Positions 49,284-61,625 are shown, numbered from the stretch's first letter. The stretch is DNA of 64,000 bases from Fulvia fulva (GCF_020509005.1 NC_063013.1:5456001-5520000); one strand, 5' to 3'. The notes: a model not told the origin generated them from the letters alone. Made by a program: numbers and translations.

Positions 49284-51953
49284 GTCGAAAACTGCAACAC
49301 GTTGTCAGCCGTTTCGTCCCAATTCGATCACATTGTCTTTGAGACTCCATACACAAGACAGATACCTCTCGTGATCAGCGTTCGATGTTCAAATGAGAAG
49401 AGTCAATAAAGAGAGAGACTCAAGCAGGTGGGAATGTTTCGGTGATTGGAAAGTGTGTGGCTTTTAATCGTGGCATGAACACCTATGGCTCAGGACGTAA
49501 AAGAGGCCAAGGAGGCTCGCTCGAACTCACCATTGTGCACTAACATCCTCAGGCTGGCAGACTGCGCTCGTGTCGTACGCAACGCAAACCTTATGTCAGG
49601 GTTGTTGTGGAGGGTGTCCTGGGCGACGATCTGTATGGCACAGTCAGTACAGTCTGGACGCAAAGGTAAATGCCAGTACAACCGAAACCGAATCAAAAGT
49701 GACGGACTCACTGGTTGTCCAAACAGAATTCAGCAAGAATAGGCGACCAATTTCCAGTAATTCTGACAGGATTGCTATAGGATCAGCAAGGGGTAGTTCA
49801 ACCGGTCCTGATCTGGTGTGGCCTCAGGAACAACGGGCGTTTGGGACTGTGATGAGAAGTGAAATGGTGGATGGGAGTACTTCTCTGCCGCAAACACAGA
49901 CCTTGCTGAGAATAAGTATTCGTGCGTCCAGACGTCTCAAAGCTCAGAGTATACGCCTTGCAGGCGGACTCTTGTGCACAACGACGGCCCGGTAGATCGG
50001 CTCAGGGTAGTAGGAAGTTGTTGAGAGGGTGGTCTACCCATTGCAACGTCAGCCGTATGGGGAGAACGCCTCCAACCTGAGGAATGCAACAGTATCGGCA
50101 GTTGCCAGCCGGTACAGCAATCATAATGCTGTCCGATCGATGGCCGAATGACATGCGTAAGAGGTACAGATGATCAGATTCGCCCTCAACGATCTCGCGG
50201 ATCTGCCGCAGCGAAGACGGTTCGTCTTGATGTTTAGGCGGTCTGCAAATGCTACCCTGTACCTACATCTGTGGTGAGCACGGACTGTTTCAGAGACTGA
50301 TCGAGCAGACAGTCGGACTCTTCTATATGTATCCAGGTTGGAGACGCCGTTGCGGCTATTAGCATCGATACGCCCACGAGTCAGGAAGCGCGGATCTCCA
50401 AGAAGCCATTCTCATGCGATGGTTGCGCAACATGAACAGAACGGTTCCTGACTGGCCATTGTCAAGAGATGTGGGCCTCAGATTCTTACTGTCCTCGGTC
50501 TCGGCTGCGCTGTAGGCATGCACACGGCTGCCAAACAGAGCGGCGCAGCACAATGGTGGCGCAGAGTGGGCTCCTGCCGTGTATTGGTAGAGTCCGAATG
50601 CTTCGACGAGAGCTGCAGCCATCCACTTAGCACACGATGCATCGTTGGACGATGGCAGATGTCAATGCCAGAACCCGTGATGAGGCCATGGCTTGAACGA
50701 CGTCGTCTTGTGTAATCATCACTCATCAATCTCCAGACTTTAGTGTGGAGACTCCCGTCATGATCATGAGAGACTCTGTTGACACACCACCGGGTTGTTG
50801 GAGTTGTCAAAGAGTCCGCGTTGTCGCACAGGCGGCAGGGAAGAGGCCTGCACGCCCGGAAGTTTGAGGAACGCTGTCAACTTCAAGCGAGGCTTCTCCA
50901 CTCCACTGTCCCCCAGAGTAAAGAGTCGAATCCTGACCTCTTGCATCGTTGCTTCTTTGCTATGAGCTATCGAAAGCCTTCGTCTCTCGGAAATGCTAAG
51001 AGGTGACGTTGCAACCAGGATGGCTCAATGCGGCCAATTGCATGAACGCGTGAGTGGTTGATCCGCCGGAGGCGTGGCGCTGGATACATGTAGTCTTATG
51101 GCAGACGGGTACCTACCTCATCTGCGCGCTTCACTCCGGCATGGAGTCCATTCTCCAGGTTGGATCCTGGTCCCTGATGGCGCTACTGCTGCGCGTTCCT
51201 GATCTCCATGCCGCGCCGCCCTTGTCTGTGCCGTGCATCGACGTTTCAGCAAGCGCATGGCCCGCCAAAGTCGTTCAAATGCAGCCGCGCTTGGTGTGGA
51301 GAGCGCGATGAGCTCCAGCCCGGCAAGCCAGATTGATGTGGATCCACACCCTCAATATTAAGCTGCAGAAGCAGTTATGTCTCGCATGTCGCTCCTTGCC
51401 GTCACCCCCCATTGGGCACAACGAAAAGTTGCACACAGCCTATGTGATGTACCGCGGGCCGATCAGGAACTCGGCCAGTGAGTTCGCCTGCTCACTCACT
51501 AATGGCGAAGGACATGTCGCTATTGCGAGCGTGGAGGTTGGCGGATGACAGCATTTGGATTGATGGATGGTTCGTGGTACCAACGAACATACCTCGTGAA
51601 GGCAGCATCGGTCTTGGAGGGGGAGAGACCTGCATGTTCTGACGGCCACCCGCATCCGCATGCTTAGACGTCCGCGTTGTCAGGGCACAGTCTCGAGGCT
51701 TGGCTTCGGAGATTTTCCTGCCTCTTGTATAACATCTGGAGCTTGTCATCAAACCATCTACAGCGTCGACGGTCAAACCTGCGGATGATCAGCACCTTCA
51801 CTCAACTCACGTTGCACAGCATGTCGAGCGGAGTAGACCAAGCAGTTCAGACTTCAAGAGCACCAAGGCCTCTTCACCTTGTCTAGATCTCTATGTCTGC
51901 AAGTGCGGATAGCTGCTCACGACCCGACAATCAGGAAGGACCGGCGGTTGCAG
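49284..51953. other. Long gene-poor interval
   Basis: About 2.7 kb upstream of the C2H2 factor and downstream of the Zn2Cys6 factor. No frame has recognisable domains and there is no RIP pattern. Such long upstream regions are common for developmental regulators, so it may hold a complex promoter or 5' UTR. A weak B-box-like string near 50929 has no matching tRNA arms. Confidence 0.45.
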
Positions 51954-54050
51954 TCAGACAGCCCGCCAGCCAGAACTCAAAGTTACACCATCGCCAGCAT
52001 TGTTGTTCACCGCCTGAAATCCGCCTGCATGGTCTGAAGAATGGCCATTCAACTCAGCACCCGCCACGATCAAGGGCTCTGCTGCATCGCCCGGTTCGGC
52101 AAATACACTTTCGGAACGACCTTTGTGCGACTCGTCGTGTACTGGGTCGTAGCTTGGTCGCTTAGCACTGAGGCTCAGCGTGTCCTGGACATGTTCGACA
52201 CGGTCATCGTGCCGGTCCCGCAGTGTGCTGTCTGGCACTCGGTTTTCTGCTGGCTTAGCAATCTGCGTCTCGTCGCCCGCCAAGCCGACATCTCCATCTT
52301 GGCCGTCCTCCCAACCCTGTCTGGCAAGTTGCCGGGCGTTGGCCAGACCTTCTTCGTCCTCTCTGATCTGCATCTCCTGCTCTTCTTTAGCATCCAGAGC
52401 TTCCAAATCTTCCAAAGGGTTGCTATCGTCTTCGTCACTATCGTCGTTCCGGTTCTCACCACTCTCGCTGCGAGCGGCATCGCTGTCTCCGTTCAGATAG
52501 CCATTGCCCTGCGCGGAGTCACGAGAAGGCGAGTACCCCATCGATGGCGGATATGCTGAGTCCATCACATGATCGAGCGCTCCAAGTTCGTCGCGCGACA
52601 CATCACGCCAATGACAACGCGCGTGCTTTCTGGTGCAGCCAGCACAGGAAGTCAAGTTCTTCACGCAATCCATGCGTAACCGCCGGCAACGATCGCATGG
52701 AGGCAACACACGTTGACCACGAGGCAAGCCATCCATATGAGCCTGACATAGTGGTCGGAATGGCTGACTGCTTTCGAGCGCAGGCGGCAAAGGGCGACTG
52801 AAGTTGTGCTTTAGCGGTGCGTGAGTGCCATTGTACATGTGAGCGCCGATGCTAGACGACGGCCGATGTCCAAGAGTGGTCACATGGCTGACAGACTGGG
52901 TACGAGAATGTACTGTGCTATCTCCAGCAGTGTAAGGCATGATGTCGTTGCTAAAAGCGTTGGGTGGTACTGGCGATAGCGAAGAGGCGTTGGAATCGAT
53001 ACCGTCGTGATGGTTGATTGTGACCTCTGAGGCTCGAGGAGCGAGCTGCTCAACAACAGAATGGTGTCTTGCTTGTGGCCTGCCCGACCCTTGATTGTGT
53101 GGCAGGCTTTCAAAGTGTTGCAATAGCTCGTTCCTGACGGCCGCAGATGATCCCAGGCTTGGCTGAACAGGCTCTGGTCTAACAGTATCGCTGGCTTGTG
53201 GGCCGTTCGACGTATTCACAGCGACGAAGTTTGAGCCAGAGGTGGGCGGCGCAGTTGTGGTCTGCACAGCATTCGCTTTGGCTGGTGTCCCGCTCCCACC
53301 TTCTGCTCTCCTCTCGAGTATTGCTGCTCTGCGTCCCTTCAGCCGATGGCTCAGCTGCCTAGTCCGAGCCGCAACCATGTCTGCCGCATTCGTGAGCTCC
53401 TTGAGCTTGGCTTCCAGCACATCGCATGTTCCCACTTCCTTCTCCTCATCCTCCCAGATCGGTAGCGGCGGAATCAGCTCCTGACATCGTCCACTATTGA
53501 TGAACAAGAAGTCTTCCTCGCTGATCTGCACGCGCAACTGCCTCTGTGGGTAGTAGAACTGACACACGCGCTTGCCCTCTGAGAAGGTGCTCAACGTGAA
53601 CTGACTCGGGTGCGAGCGGGCGAACTCAATGACGTCGAGCCAGGTGATCTGCGATGCATCCTCGAGGTTGCTCGACGAGTGCTTCTGGTGGGTAGCGACG
53701 ACCTTGGGCGGTGTTTCGAAGCAGCGTTCGAAGCGCTTGATCAGTATCGGTCCGAGCGGTCGGGCGCCCAAGTTCGAGGCCAGCGACTCGTGTCGATCGA
53801 GGATGTTGCTGTAGGCCGATAGCAGATGTAGGAGGTTCGGTAGGGTGTCCTCCTTGTTGATTAATGGCAGATCGTCGTGCGATTGACGGGCGAGGTAGTT
53901 GATGCTCAGCTGGTGGCCCGTCTTTGCAGACTTCGGTGCTGGAGCTGCATCTGCGCCTGCACCGGCGCCTGCTCCTGGGCCACTGTTGCTACCCATCGAG
54001 GGGCTCCTCTTCCGCTTCGACGAGTCCATCGCTGACCCGGTGAGCTCCAT
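51954..54050 (-). CDS. Zn(II)2Cys6 transcription factor
   Basis: Encodes 698 residues from MELTGSAMDSSKRKR; the frame is open further upstream (to 54194) with unconserved content. An N-terminal conserved block (LSINYLARQSHDDLPLINKEDTLPNLLHLLSAYSNILDRHESLA) is typical of this family. The binuclear zinc cluster is unusually C-terminal at about residues 452-481, with spacing CX2CX6CX6CX2CX6C. A basic segment, RQLSHRLKGRRAAILERR, lies mid-protein, and an acidic DSDEDDSNPLEDLEALDAKEEQEM stretch follows the cluster. The product would bind DNA in the nucleus; targets are unknown. Single exon, intact, divergent from LSM7. Confidence 0.85.
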   Translation of the reverse strand: MELTGSAMDSSKRKRSPSMGSNSGPGAGAGAGADAAPAPKSAKTGHQLSINYLARQSHDDLPLINKEDTLPNLLHLLSAYSNILDRHESLASNLGARPLGPILIKRFERCFETPPKVVATHQKHSSSNLEDASQITWLDVIEFARSHPSQFTLSTFSEGKRVCQFYYPQRQLRVQISEEDFLFINSGRCQELIPPLPIWEDEEKEVGTCDVLEAKLKELTNAADMVAARTRQLSHRLKGRRAAILERRAEGGSGTPAKANAVQTTTAPPTSGSNFVAVNTSNGPQASDTVRPEPVQPSLGSSAAVRNELLQHFESLPHNQGSGRPQARHHSVVEQLAPRASEVTINHHDGIDSNASSLSPVPPNAFSNDIMPYTAGDSTVHSRTQSVSHVTTLGHRPSSSIGAHMYNGTHAPLKHNFSRPLPPALESSQPFRPLCQAHMDGLPRGQRVLPPCDRCRRLRMDCVKNLTSCAGCTRKHARCHWRDVSRDELGALDHVMDSAYPPSMGYSPSRDSAQGNGYLNGDSDAARSESGENRNDDSDEDDSNPLEDLEALDAKEEQEMQIREDEEGLANARQLARQGWEDGQDGDVGLAGDETQIAKPAENRVPDSTLRDRHDDRVEHVQDTLSLSAKRPSYDPVHDESHKGRSESVFAEPGDAAEPLIVAGAELNGHSSDHAGGFQAVNNNAGDGVTLSSGWRAV

Positions 54051-54492
54051 GATGGGTGGCGCATAGCGGAGGGAAGGGGCAAGAGGTCGCGACAAGCAGC
54101 AGGAGTGGGAGGCAGCGGCAGCGGCTGGCTGGCTTCGTGCGTGCGTGGGAGCGGCATTCAACTCCGCCACCTCACCTCCGCCCACCAGACACATGCCCGC
54201 TCACTCACGCGCGAACAGGGGTGATGAGCCACTTTAGCTCCTCCACCGACGCTGGCAACGGTGGTCATGGCCGGAGCCGCTGTGCATGTCGTCCGTCAGC
54301 CATCTAGTGTCAAACAGTCTTCAAGGTCCCGTCAAGTGTTATTGAGTGCAATCCCACACGCCCTCGCTGACAGCCACCACGCTCCACCCTGCCACCTGTT
54401 TTGGGGAGCGGGCCCGCGGAGCCGATGGGCCGATCCTTCCACTTCCTGCACATCGGCTTTCCGTATGACTTGCCAACAGCACAGCATTCATC
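54051..54492. promoter_or_regulatory. Divergent promoter region, Zn2Cys6 factor and LSM7
   Basis: 442 bp separate the two start codons, so both genes probably draw on this region. No clear TATA box is visible. Confidence 0.5.
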
Positions 54493-54997
54493 ATGTCGGA
54501 GCATGCAAGCTTCAGAGGCGGCGGTGACAGAGGTCGCGGTGGACGTGGTCGTGGAGGCGGCGATCGTGGCGGACGTGGCGGAGGCAATCAGCAGCAGGGC
54601 GCCGAGCGAAAGAAAGAAAACATTCTCGACCTCGCCAAGTACATGGACAAAGAGATCAGTGTGAAGTTCAACGGTGGCCGCGAAGGTGAGCCATACCAGT
54701 ATGGTGAGTTGCTATTTGCTAACATCGATTGCTGCTAGTGACCGGTACCTTGAAGGGCTATGATCAGCTCATGAACCTCGTGTTGGACAACGTCAAGGAA
54801 GTGACGAGAGGTAGGCCATGCCGAATACATCATTCTAACACTCATACTGACTACATACAGATGAGGAAGGAAATACCAGCACCCGAAATCTAGGTCTTCT
54901 AGTGGCGAGAGGCACACTCCTGGTCTTGATATCACCACTGGATGGCAGCGAGGAAATCGCCAATCCCTTCATACAGCAGGATGACGATGACGAGTAA
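54493..54997 (+). CDS. LSM7: U6 snRNA-associated Sm-like protein LSm7
   Basis: Three exons (54493-54685, 54739-54810, 54861-54997) give 133 residues. LSm7 is a subunit of the Lsm1-7 ring for mRNA decay and the Lsm2-8 ring on U6 snRNA. The Sm1 motif (KYMDKEISVKFNGGREV then GTLKGYDQLMNLVLDNV) spans the first splice junction. The Sm2 motif is RNLGLLVARGTLLVL. An alternative donor 18 bp downstream would insert six residues inside Sm1, so I chose the first GTGAGC. The N-terminal 40 residues are an RGG-rich extension that may bind RNA and be arginine-methylated. The C-terminal tail is acidic. Confidence 0.9.
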
Positions 54998-55322
54998 GCA
55001 GAGAGGCCTCACGAAATCCCAACGCAGCGCGAAGCATTTGGTCATTTGTGTACTATGAGGCCCGCAAAGCGTACGCACGAGACGTTGTGCAAACGGCAGA
55101 TGCGGAGCAGCAGCACCAGTCCAGGCTCGGAACGTTACTCGCATGCCTCCAGTACTCTTCGGACGCGCCAATCTGAAACATCGCTCGCATCGGGGAATGA
55201 AGCGATGTTCAACGTCGCGTAGTCATGATATGGCACTTTTGCTAGACCCAAAAGCAGACCACGATGACAAAATGGCCGTACCACAGCACAACAGCAAACG
55301 AGAAATTAAAAATGGTCAAACG
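54998..55322. other. Short convergent intergenic region
   Basis: 325 bp between the LSM7 stop and the end of the P450 pseudogene. No gene is seen. Confidence 0.5.
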
Positions 55323-56864
55323 CTACATTACACCTTGTTCTACTCTCCCTCTAACCAAAACCTGGATACCCTCCGTATCCAGCCTCGGATGCGCAATTTG
55401 ATAATCGTGCAAGAAAGCAACATCTCTATAATCCGTCCGATACAGCTCACACTCAAACTCAGCAAAGCTCGCCAACACCAAACACATTGCCGCATTCGCC
55501 ACATTCACCCCCAAGCACTCACTTCCTATGTCCCTTCCCCATCGCCATCATGCTCCGCTTCCGCCGCTTCACATCTTCACCATCTCCAATCCATCGCTCC
55601 GGGTCGAATGTGGTGGGTCGGGGAAGAGCTCTTCGTTCATGTGGGTGCCGTATGTTATGCATGACATTTCCGTTCCAGGCGGGAAAACGTAGGTCTGCCC
55701 TTTGTTGGGACCGTAGCTGGCTGTGTAGGTCAAGCTTTCGGTGGGAGAGGACCGGGTCATGCGGTTTGTGACGCCAAAGGTGAGGCGATTGGTCTCTAGT
55801 ATCACTGCGTTCAGGTACGGAAGTTGCAGCAGCTCGGTGAGTGAAAGCGTATCGTGGTCAGATCTGCTACGTGCTTCGTGTAGCTCATCTCGCAAATTTT
55901 GGAGTGTTGTAGGATAATGGAGCAGATAGAAAGATCCATACCCCAAGGACTTTGCCGTGGACTCCGTTCCAGCCATGACGAGGATCGTGGCTTCATCCTG
56001 GAGTCGTGGCAGCGTCTTCTCCTCAGGCGGGAGGGTCTCGCTATCGCGAAGCTCATAGAATACGGAATGACGACCCTTCCTGTCATTGTGCGTATCCGCC
56101 AGTACTGCCTCGATGTCCTTGCCAGCTGCTGCCTTGAATTCTATCAAGTCCATGACAGCTGGCGGAACCGCAAACCCTCCCAGCTTACTGAGCCCTCTCC
56201 CAATCCACGGAAAGTGCTTGTTGATCTTCACACCTGTCAAAAACCTCATGAGATTGTTACTCTCGACCTTCGCCTCTGGTAGTCTATTCATCAACCCATT
56301 ATTTGATCCAAAGCAGAAGTTGCGCACAAGGTCATTCGCGAAAGCGAAATACACATCTGAAAGGTTCAGTGGCTGGCCCGACTTCAACGCACTCTCAACA
56401 TGCCTAGTCACCTGCTCTCTCTTCTCCACAATCAAGTATTCCATCGATAAGACCGACTTTTGACTAAAATAAGGATTAAGCGCATCCCTTCTCATCTTGT
56501 GCAAGTAAAAGTCCTCAGCCCCAGCAACGCTCTGATCAACCATCAGCCCAAACTTGTTGGGATTGTTCCGATTTCTGAGAGCATATATCGTGCCCAGAAA
56601 CTCCGGGTCGTTGATGTGAACCTCCTCAGGAACAGGTCGTATGATGGGCCCATACTTGGCGTGCAAGTCTCTGATTCTGGAATGGTATTGACCTGGCAAC
56701 CAAAGTTCGTAGTACATTTCGTACAATGTGCTGATTCCAACGAGAACAGGTCCAGGGACTTTGGCCAGTGGGTGGAAGAACAGTCGATGAGTGACAGTGT
56801 ACACCAGTGCAGCAAGCAGACCACCAGCGACCATGACGGCCAGATGGGTTGGGTGTACGTCCAT
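55323..56864 (-). pseudogene. Cytochrome P450 pseudogene
   Basis: The conceptual protein is about 510 residues with an N-terminal membrane anchor (HLAVMVAGGLLAALVYTV) and a proline-rich hinge. The I-helix motif is AGTEST, the ExxR motif ETNR, and the heme-binding loop reads MGKGHRKCLG when two frames are combined. Two lesions disrupt it. A probable 1-bp loss near 55610-55620 sits after ELFPDP. A 4-bp gain (TGAG) near 55518-55524 lies just before the heme cysteine. The first frame ends early at 55569. The two shifts cancel, so the C terminus returns to the original frame. Enzyme substrate and subfamily are unknown; the N-terminal style resembles trichodiene-oxygenase-like fungal P450s. Confidence 0.8.
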
Positions 56865-57919
56865 AGTGCTACAATTCTGAAGGATATATCAACCAAGCTC
56901 ATACCCATAATATGCTACAGGTACAACAAAAGAGCTGACATGTGCCATAGGCAAGCCGCTTAACCCGGGTACGCGGCGTGATGCATTTCAAGCTGACGCC
57001 AATGTGATCCATGATGCGTATGTGCTGTGAGACATGGCGAGGCAACTTGGTGGCATCCACCAACACCGGGTGTGAAGCTTCAGCATATCTGCCCTGTAGG
57101 TCTAGCAGATGAAGGGCCTGCAGAAGCGCAATGCTTCGTGATCCTGCATGACTACATAAAATGATATGCTGAAAGGCCTCCGTCCTTATTGAAATGAGCG
57201 AAGGGTAGCACCCGCAGCTCGAGGAAGCAGTTGTCCGCTGTCCTCGCGATGCCGCATGCTGCTGTCGTCGCAACGTGTATATATATTGTTTCCTACGTAC
57301 TCGGAAGGGGATTCACCGCGCCGGGGCTAAGAAGCGAGCCAATTAAATAATTGTAGGTTCTTTTTCAGCCAATTAGACGACAGCTCGAGTTTGTTAGCGA
57401 TGGCCTTTATCCTAAGACCTACCCCTACTAAGCACGGACCTTCGCCTTCCCCTTCCCTTTCCCCTTCCCCTTCCCCATCTACCCCTTTACCTTCCCGTTC
57501 GCAGCGCTTCGAAGGTGACAGAGTCTGATTGTTATTCTCGCTCCAGGGCGCTTGGAGGGTACGCTCGAGTGCTCGCAAGCTCGCACGTCGCAACCCTCAC
57601 CGCGCGCCCTTCGCTCAATCAGCACGCGGCACGCAAAAAGTCTATCCTGCACACGACCGAGCCCTGAAGACCACCAAGTGTTGTTTCTGTACAGTATATG
57701 AATGGCGACACTGCACGTCTTTCCACAGCCCGCGCTGTGAAGCAGTATTGGATGTTGCAGAAGTCGTCGCGGTAAGCAGATAATTACATGTACGCTTACA
57801 GAAAAGCCGGTAGTACCGACCGCTATGCCGCCCAATGCACAGTCCCGATATGCTATGCTGTTCTTATGCTGGGTTTGCCTGACCCTCGTCCAACGCCTCG
57901 CTAATTGAAATCAAGCAGT
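56865..57919. other. Intergenic with a homopyrimidine tract
   Basis: About 1.05 kb between the P450 start and the Seb1 stop. A CCTTCC-type tract, about 31 nt without a purine, occupies about 57445-57475. No gene is recognised. Confidence 0.5.
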
Positions 57920-60340
57920 TCACCGGCTCTGGGGCAGAAAGCTGAATCCGAAACCAGGCACTGCCGGTGGTGTCGCGACCGCCACAGGCTCTGGCCTCGC
58001 GGCATAAGCGTATGGATCCATCGCCGGAGGTCCTCCTGTCACGCCACTGTAACCCCCATATCCTTGATCGCCTCCACCACCACCACCTCCACCCCCGCCT
58101 TGATGCTTCTTGCCATGTCGACGTCCGCCCCCACCTCCACCGTCCTCCCGCTGCCTCTTCGCTGGTGCATTGTTCTCCGGTCCCACACGCTTGCTCATCG
58201 CCTTGCTGCTGACTCCGGCACCAATCTCAATGTCCGGCTCTTCCAAGACCATGCCTCCTTCCAGCGACCTGCCGCCAGTGCCGCCATACTCAGCCGTGTG
58301 AAGCCACTTGAGGTCCGCCTCAGTGAGCTTGTGAATGGGAATAATACTCTCACCCCGCTGGTAGTCACAACACTCACGTGGCCCAAATCCAACGCCCCAT
58401 TTGGTCTGGCGTGCGACAGCCATGACCTCTCTGTCGTTGCGATTCTGCATTTCCTCCATCCCGACTTTCGCGGCCAAAGCATGGTTACGTGTCGTCATCT
58501 TCACGAAAGCATGGCGTTTGTCACGGTTGGCGATACACGTCTGCACCCGACCGTAGCGCTCGAACACATCCTGTATCTCTTGTTGGGTTCCGTTAGCACC
58601 ACCGACGAAGAGCGTGCGTGACAAGACCTTGATGTTGTCTGGCGGCAAGCTGCTGTCGTGACCGATGTACTTTGGCTGCATTGGCCTACCGTTCATTGCA
58701 TACGCTCCAGGCCCAGGACTATTGCGCATGGGTGAGCGCTGTCGGTAACGGCCACGCTGATTGCCTCCACGGCCTTCATCGTTTTGGCGCGATGTGGCAT
58801 CATATGATCCATATACGGGACTGCCGCGTCCGCCACGACCACCACGTTCCGGACTCCTGCTACGACCACTACCATTGCGGCCATAGTCACCTTGGGCAGC
58901 ATATGCAGGGGCAGGCGGCCGATACTGTTCCTCGAATGCCTTAAGCACTGGACCCCACTTATCAGGTGGGATGCCAACCTTCTGTAGATCCTGCAAGAGT
59001 TGAAGCGCGGGAATGAGCTTTTGATGATCGTTCAAGATGTTTTCGGGAAGAAGACCCCGCAGCTGTGCGAGTGGATCAGCTGTTTGTGCCCTTTGCGCTT
59101 GGTGCGCTGGCGGAGGTGCGACAGGATACCCTTGTGGAATGGATGGTGGCGGTTGTGGTGGGTAGCCGGGGAACTGTGGAAGAGATGGCTGCTGAAAGGT
59201 GGGAGTTGGCAACGGTTGCGCAGAAGGGGGAGGAAATCCAAACGGTGGCGGCACAGGCGCCTGCACTGGCGTTGCCTGTTGTCCTAATGTTTGTTGACTG
59301 AACAATGCAGCCAATTGTGGTGGGAGGCCTGCGGGAAGACCTGCAGGAAAGCCTGGTGGCGGTGCGGCAGATTGTGCTGCGGGTGGGAATGTTGGTGTTG
59401 GTGCAGGTGGTGGTACGCCTTTCTGTAGGGCAGCCATTATGCTGTGAAGATCGGCTCCTGGAACAGGTAAAGGCTGCGTCGCTTGAGGTTGTGATGGCGC
59501 CGGCACGGGCTGTGGAGCATGGCCGTTTGCTTGAATCTGAGGTGGTTGCGTTGCACCTTGAGGCATGCGAAGGAAGCCTTGTTCGTACAGATGAGCTGGC
59601 GGGTAGCCAACAGGTGTCTGGACAGTTCTAGTTGGGATGGGAGCCATGAACTTCTCTGTCGATGGTCGCTGTGTCGTCGAATGTCCTGTGTTCCCGTTGA
59701 CTGCTGGAGGTGCAGGGGCAGGTGCAGGAGGTGCGGGCGCCGGTGCTGCTGCTGCTTGAGGAGGTGCGCCACTAAGCTTGGCCTTCAACTCGGCGATCAA
59801 GTGTGGAGGGAAGGTGCTGCCTCGCTCCCATATGGTGATCATGTTCGCAAGCTTAGGTTTCTGGTCTTCAGGGATGGCTCTCATGATGTCGTCGAACAAC
59901 ACGGGCATGAGTTCAGTGACGCGCTTCACAGCAGCAGGGTACGAGCCCATCTCACCGCGACCCTCGATGTGCAGATTCTGTCCGTTCTTCTTCGCGGCGT
60001 CTATCCATTGCCGTACTACGCTGTCGATCACATACAATGCGCCGAGTTTATGCGTTGCTGGTGCCTTCTTGAGTGCGCGATAGAATACCTGCACGATTGT
60101 GGATTCTGCCTGCGACGCCGTTGGTTAGTTTCGTCTCATCGTCGCATGCGCCACTTCGAGTCACGTGCTGCCTGTCGACCGTTGCAGTTTGGAGCGCTGT
60201 TGGACTGGAGGACATACCTGGATGTTGCTGACGCAGATCTGCGTGATGGTGGCGATTTTGTTTTTGCTTGCTCCCGGTGGCTTCAGCTGGTTCAGCGAAG
60301 AGAGGAGACCGTCAAGGTCATTCACGTTTGGAGTTGCCAT
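57920..60340 (-). CDS. SEB1: Seb1/Nrd1-like RNA polymerase II CTD-interacting, RNA-binding protein
   Basis: Two exons, 60340-60218 and 60109-57920, with a 108-bp GTATGT...GCAG intron, give 770 residues. The N-terminal CID (about 1-145; QVFYRALKKAPATHKLGALYVIDSV and GRGEMGSYP) binds the phosphorylated polymerase CTD. A single RRM follows at about 528-600 (RTLFVGGANGTQQEIQDVFERYG and HAFVKMTTRNHA), then a conserved FGPRECCDY extension. Proline/glutamine-rich linkers and an RGG/Gly-rich tail (HGKKHQGGGG) flank it. Family members couple transcription termination and 3'-end processing in the nucleus. Nrd1 and Seb1 are the yeast counterparts. The long second exon contains no disruption. Confidence 0.9.
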
Positions 60341-61625
60341 AGTGAAGCCTACTAGTGCGCTGCCCTTGTCTGTGTCAAAGATGTCGAGCTACGCTCTACG
60401 TGTGGCCTTGGGTGGCTCTGTCACCAGTCTACAGCTAGCTCACGGCGATTACTGAAGGACAGTCAGCAACAGAAACCCGCTACAGCTAACGTCTCCTGTC
60501 GATGTCGAGATCCTTCAAGCTACGTGGTGTGATGCGTTGTCTGTCCTGATCACTTTGCGCGACAGCCGCTGCGAAGATAGCTTTGTATGGGACTCGAGTG
60601 TTTCTGTTCCAAAGTGTCCACTTGTTGCCACCTCGTTTCTGCTCAACTACTGAGCTTTCGAACTCACCCGTGTGGAGGCCAGATGATGCCAAGAAGGTTG
60701 TTCAATCTCCGAGATGGCTTTGCGGGTGGTAGGCTTCGATACTACAGCGGTAGTGCGCACGGTAGAAGGTGATGTGAGGTGATCCGAAAGTGGTCCTGTG
60801 GTCTGGATGTGTGCAAGAAGCAGCTGAAAGCGCGCAGAAAGCGAGTTCTGGAGGCTTAGTGAGAGCGACGGAGACGACGACACTCAAGAGCCTCAAGTCT
60901 TTGAAGTGAATGTACGTGTATGGAAGGTCAGTGGTCACTCGAGGTGATTGAAGTGCCTTCCACTGGCAGACGGTCGCACGGGTCACAGGATGCGGCAAGT
61001 GCTAATTGTCGTACCAAGACGATTCTTATTAGGTGGTTCCGGAGCCGGCGATGAGGCTGAAGGGGCAGGAGGGTGTTGATGTTGGTATCCACAGAGGATG
61101 TTACCTGCAGTCGAAGTCAAGGAGGAGGAAGTTGTCGCAAAATCTTGCCTCTAGTTCATGCCTGCCCTGCACGTGCCTCGGGCGCGCGCCTTCCTTGTGC
61201 TCGGTCGGATCAAACCTAAATCGGCAAAGCTCTGGCATCGGCGACGGTCTTCAACACATGCATTGATGCGGTAAGAAGGTGCGGACGACACGGTGATGAG
61301 AGGAATACCCTATTGCTGCATAGTCAATGCAATTCAACATAGGTAGACTGCGGCCGTAGAATGATAAGAATACATATCCCGCTGCAACGAGACGTTGCTG
61401 AGAAACACCCCTGCTCACTCTGTCATCCGTGCGCCGACGCAACAGCTTCCATTCGCGAAAGCTCCCGCTCCGATAAATCTTCACCAACACCTCAAGACCA
61501 CAGTCGCTCCGACAAGCCATAGCCACTTTTCGCCTCGCGTACACTCCAGCACCGAAGCTATCGTTCGGGCTGGTCCTTCTGACACTTTCTAATCCTCTTC
61601 TATAGACCTGCATCACTTCGTCGAC
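60341..61625. other. Divergent intergenic region, Seb1-like gene and citrate synthase
   Basis: About 1.28 kb. The part near 61550-61625 is probably the citrate synthase 5' UTR and promoter. A 68-codon minus-strand frame at 60692-60486 has no recognised domain and I do not call it a gene. Confidence 0.45.

Noticed and set aside
50900..50945. Possible tRNA gene (GAGTCGAATCC resembles a B box)
   Set aside because: No matching A box, acceptor stem or anticodon arm could be drawn around it.
41930..56864. Tannase, acetyltransferase, two transcription factors and a P450 as a metabolite gene cluster
   Set aside because: No backbone synthase or transporter is present, core genes (Spc24, Fis1, Lsm7) are interspersed, and several members are broken.
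57327..57593. Minus-strand 88-codon frame with a helix-turn-helix-like KAIANKLELS segment
   Set aside because: Half of it is low-complexity Glu/Gly from the homopyrimidine tract, and the rest is too short to support a transposase remnant.
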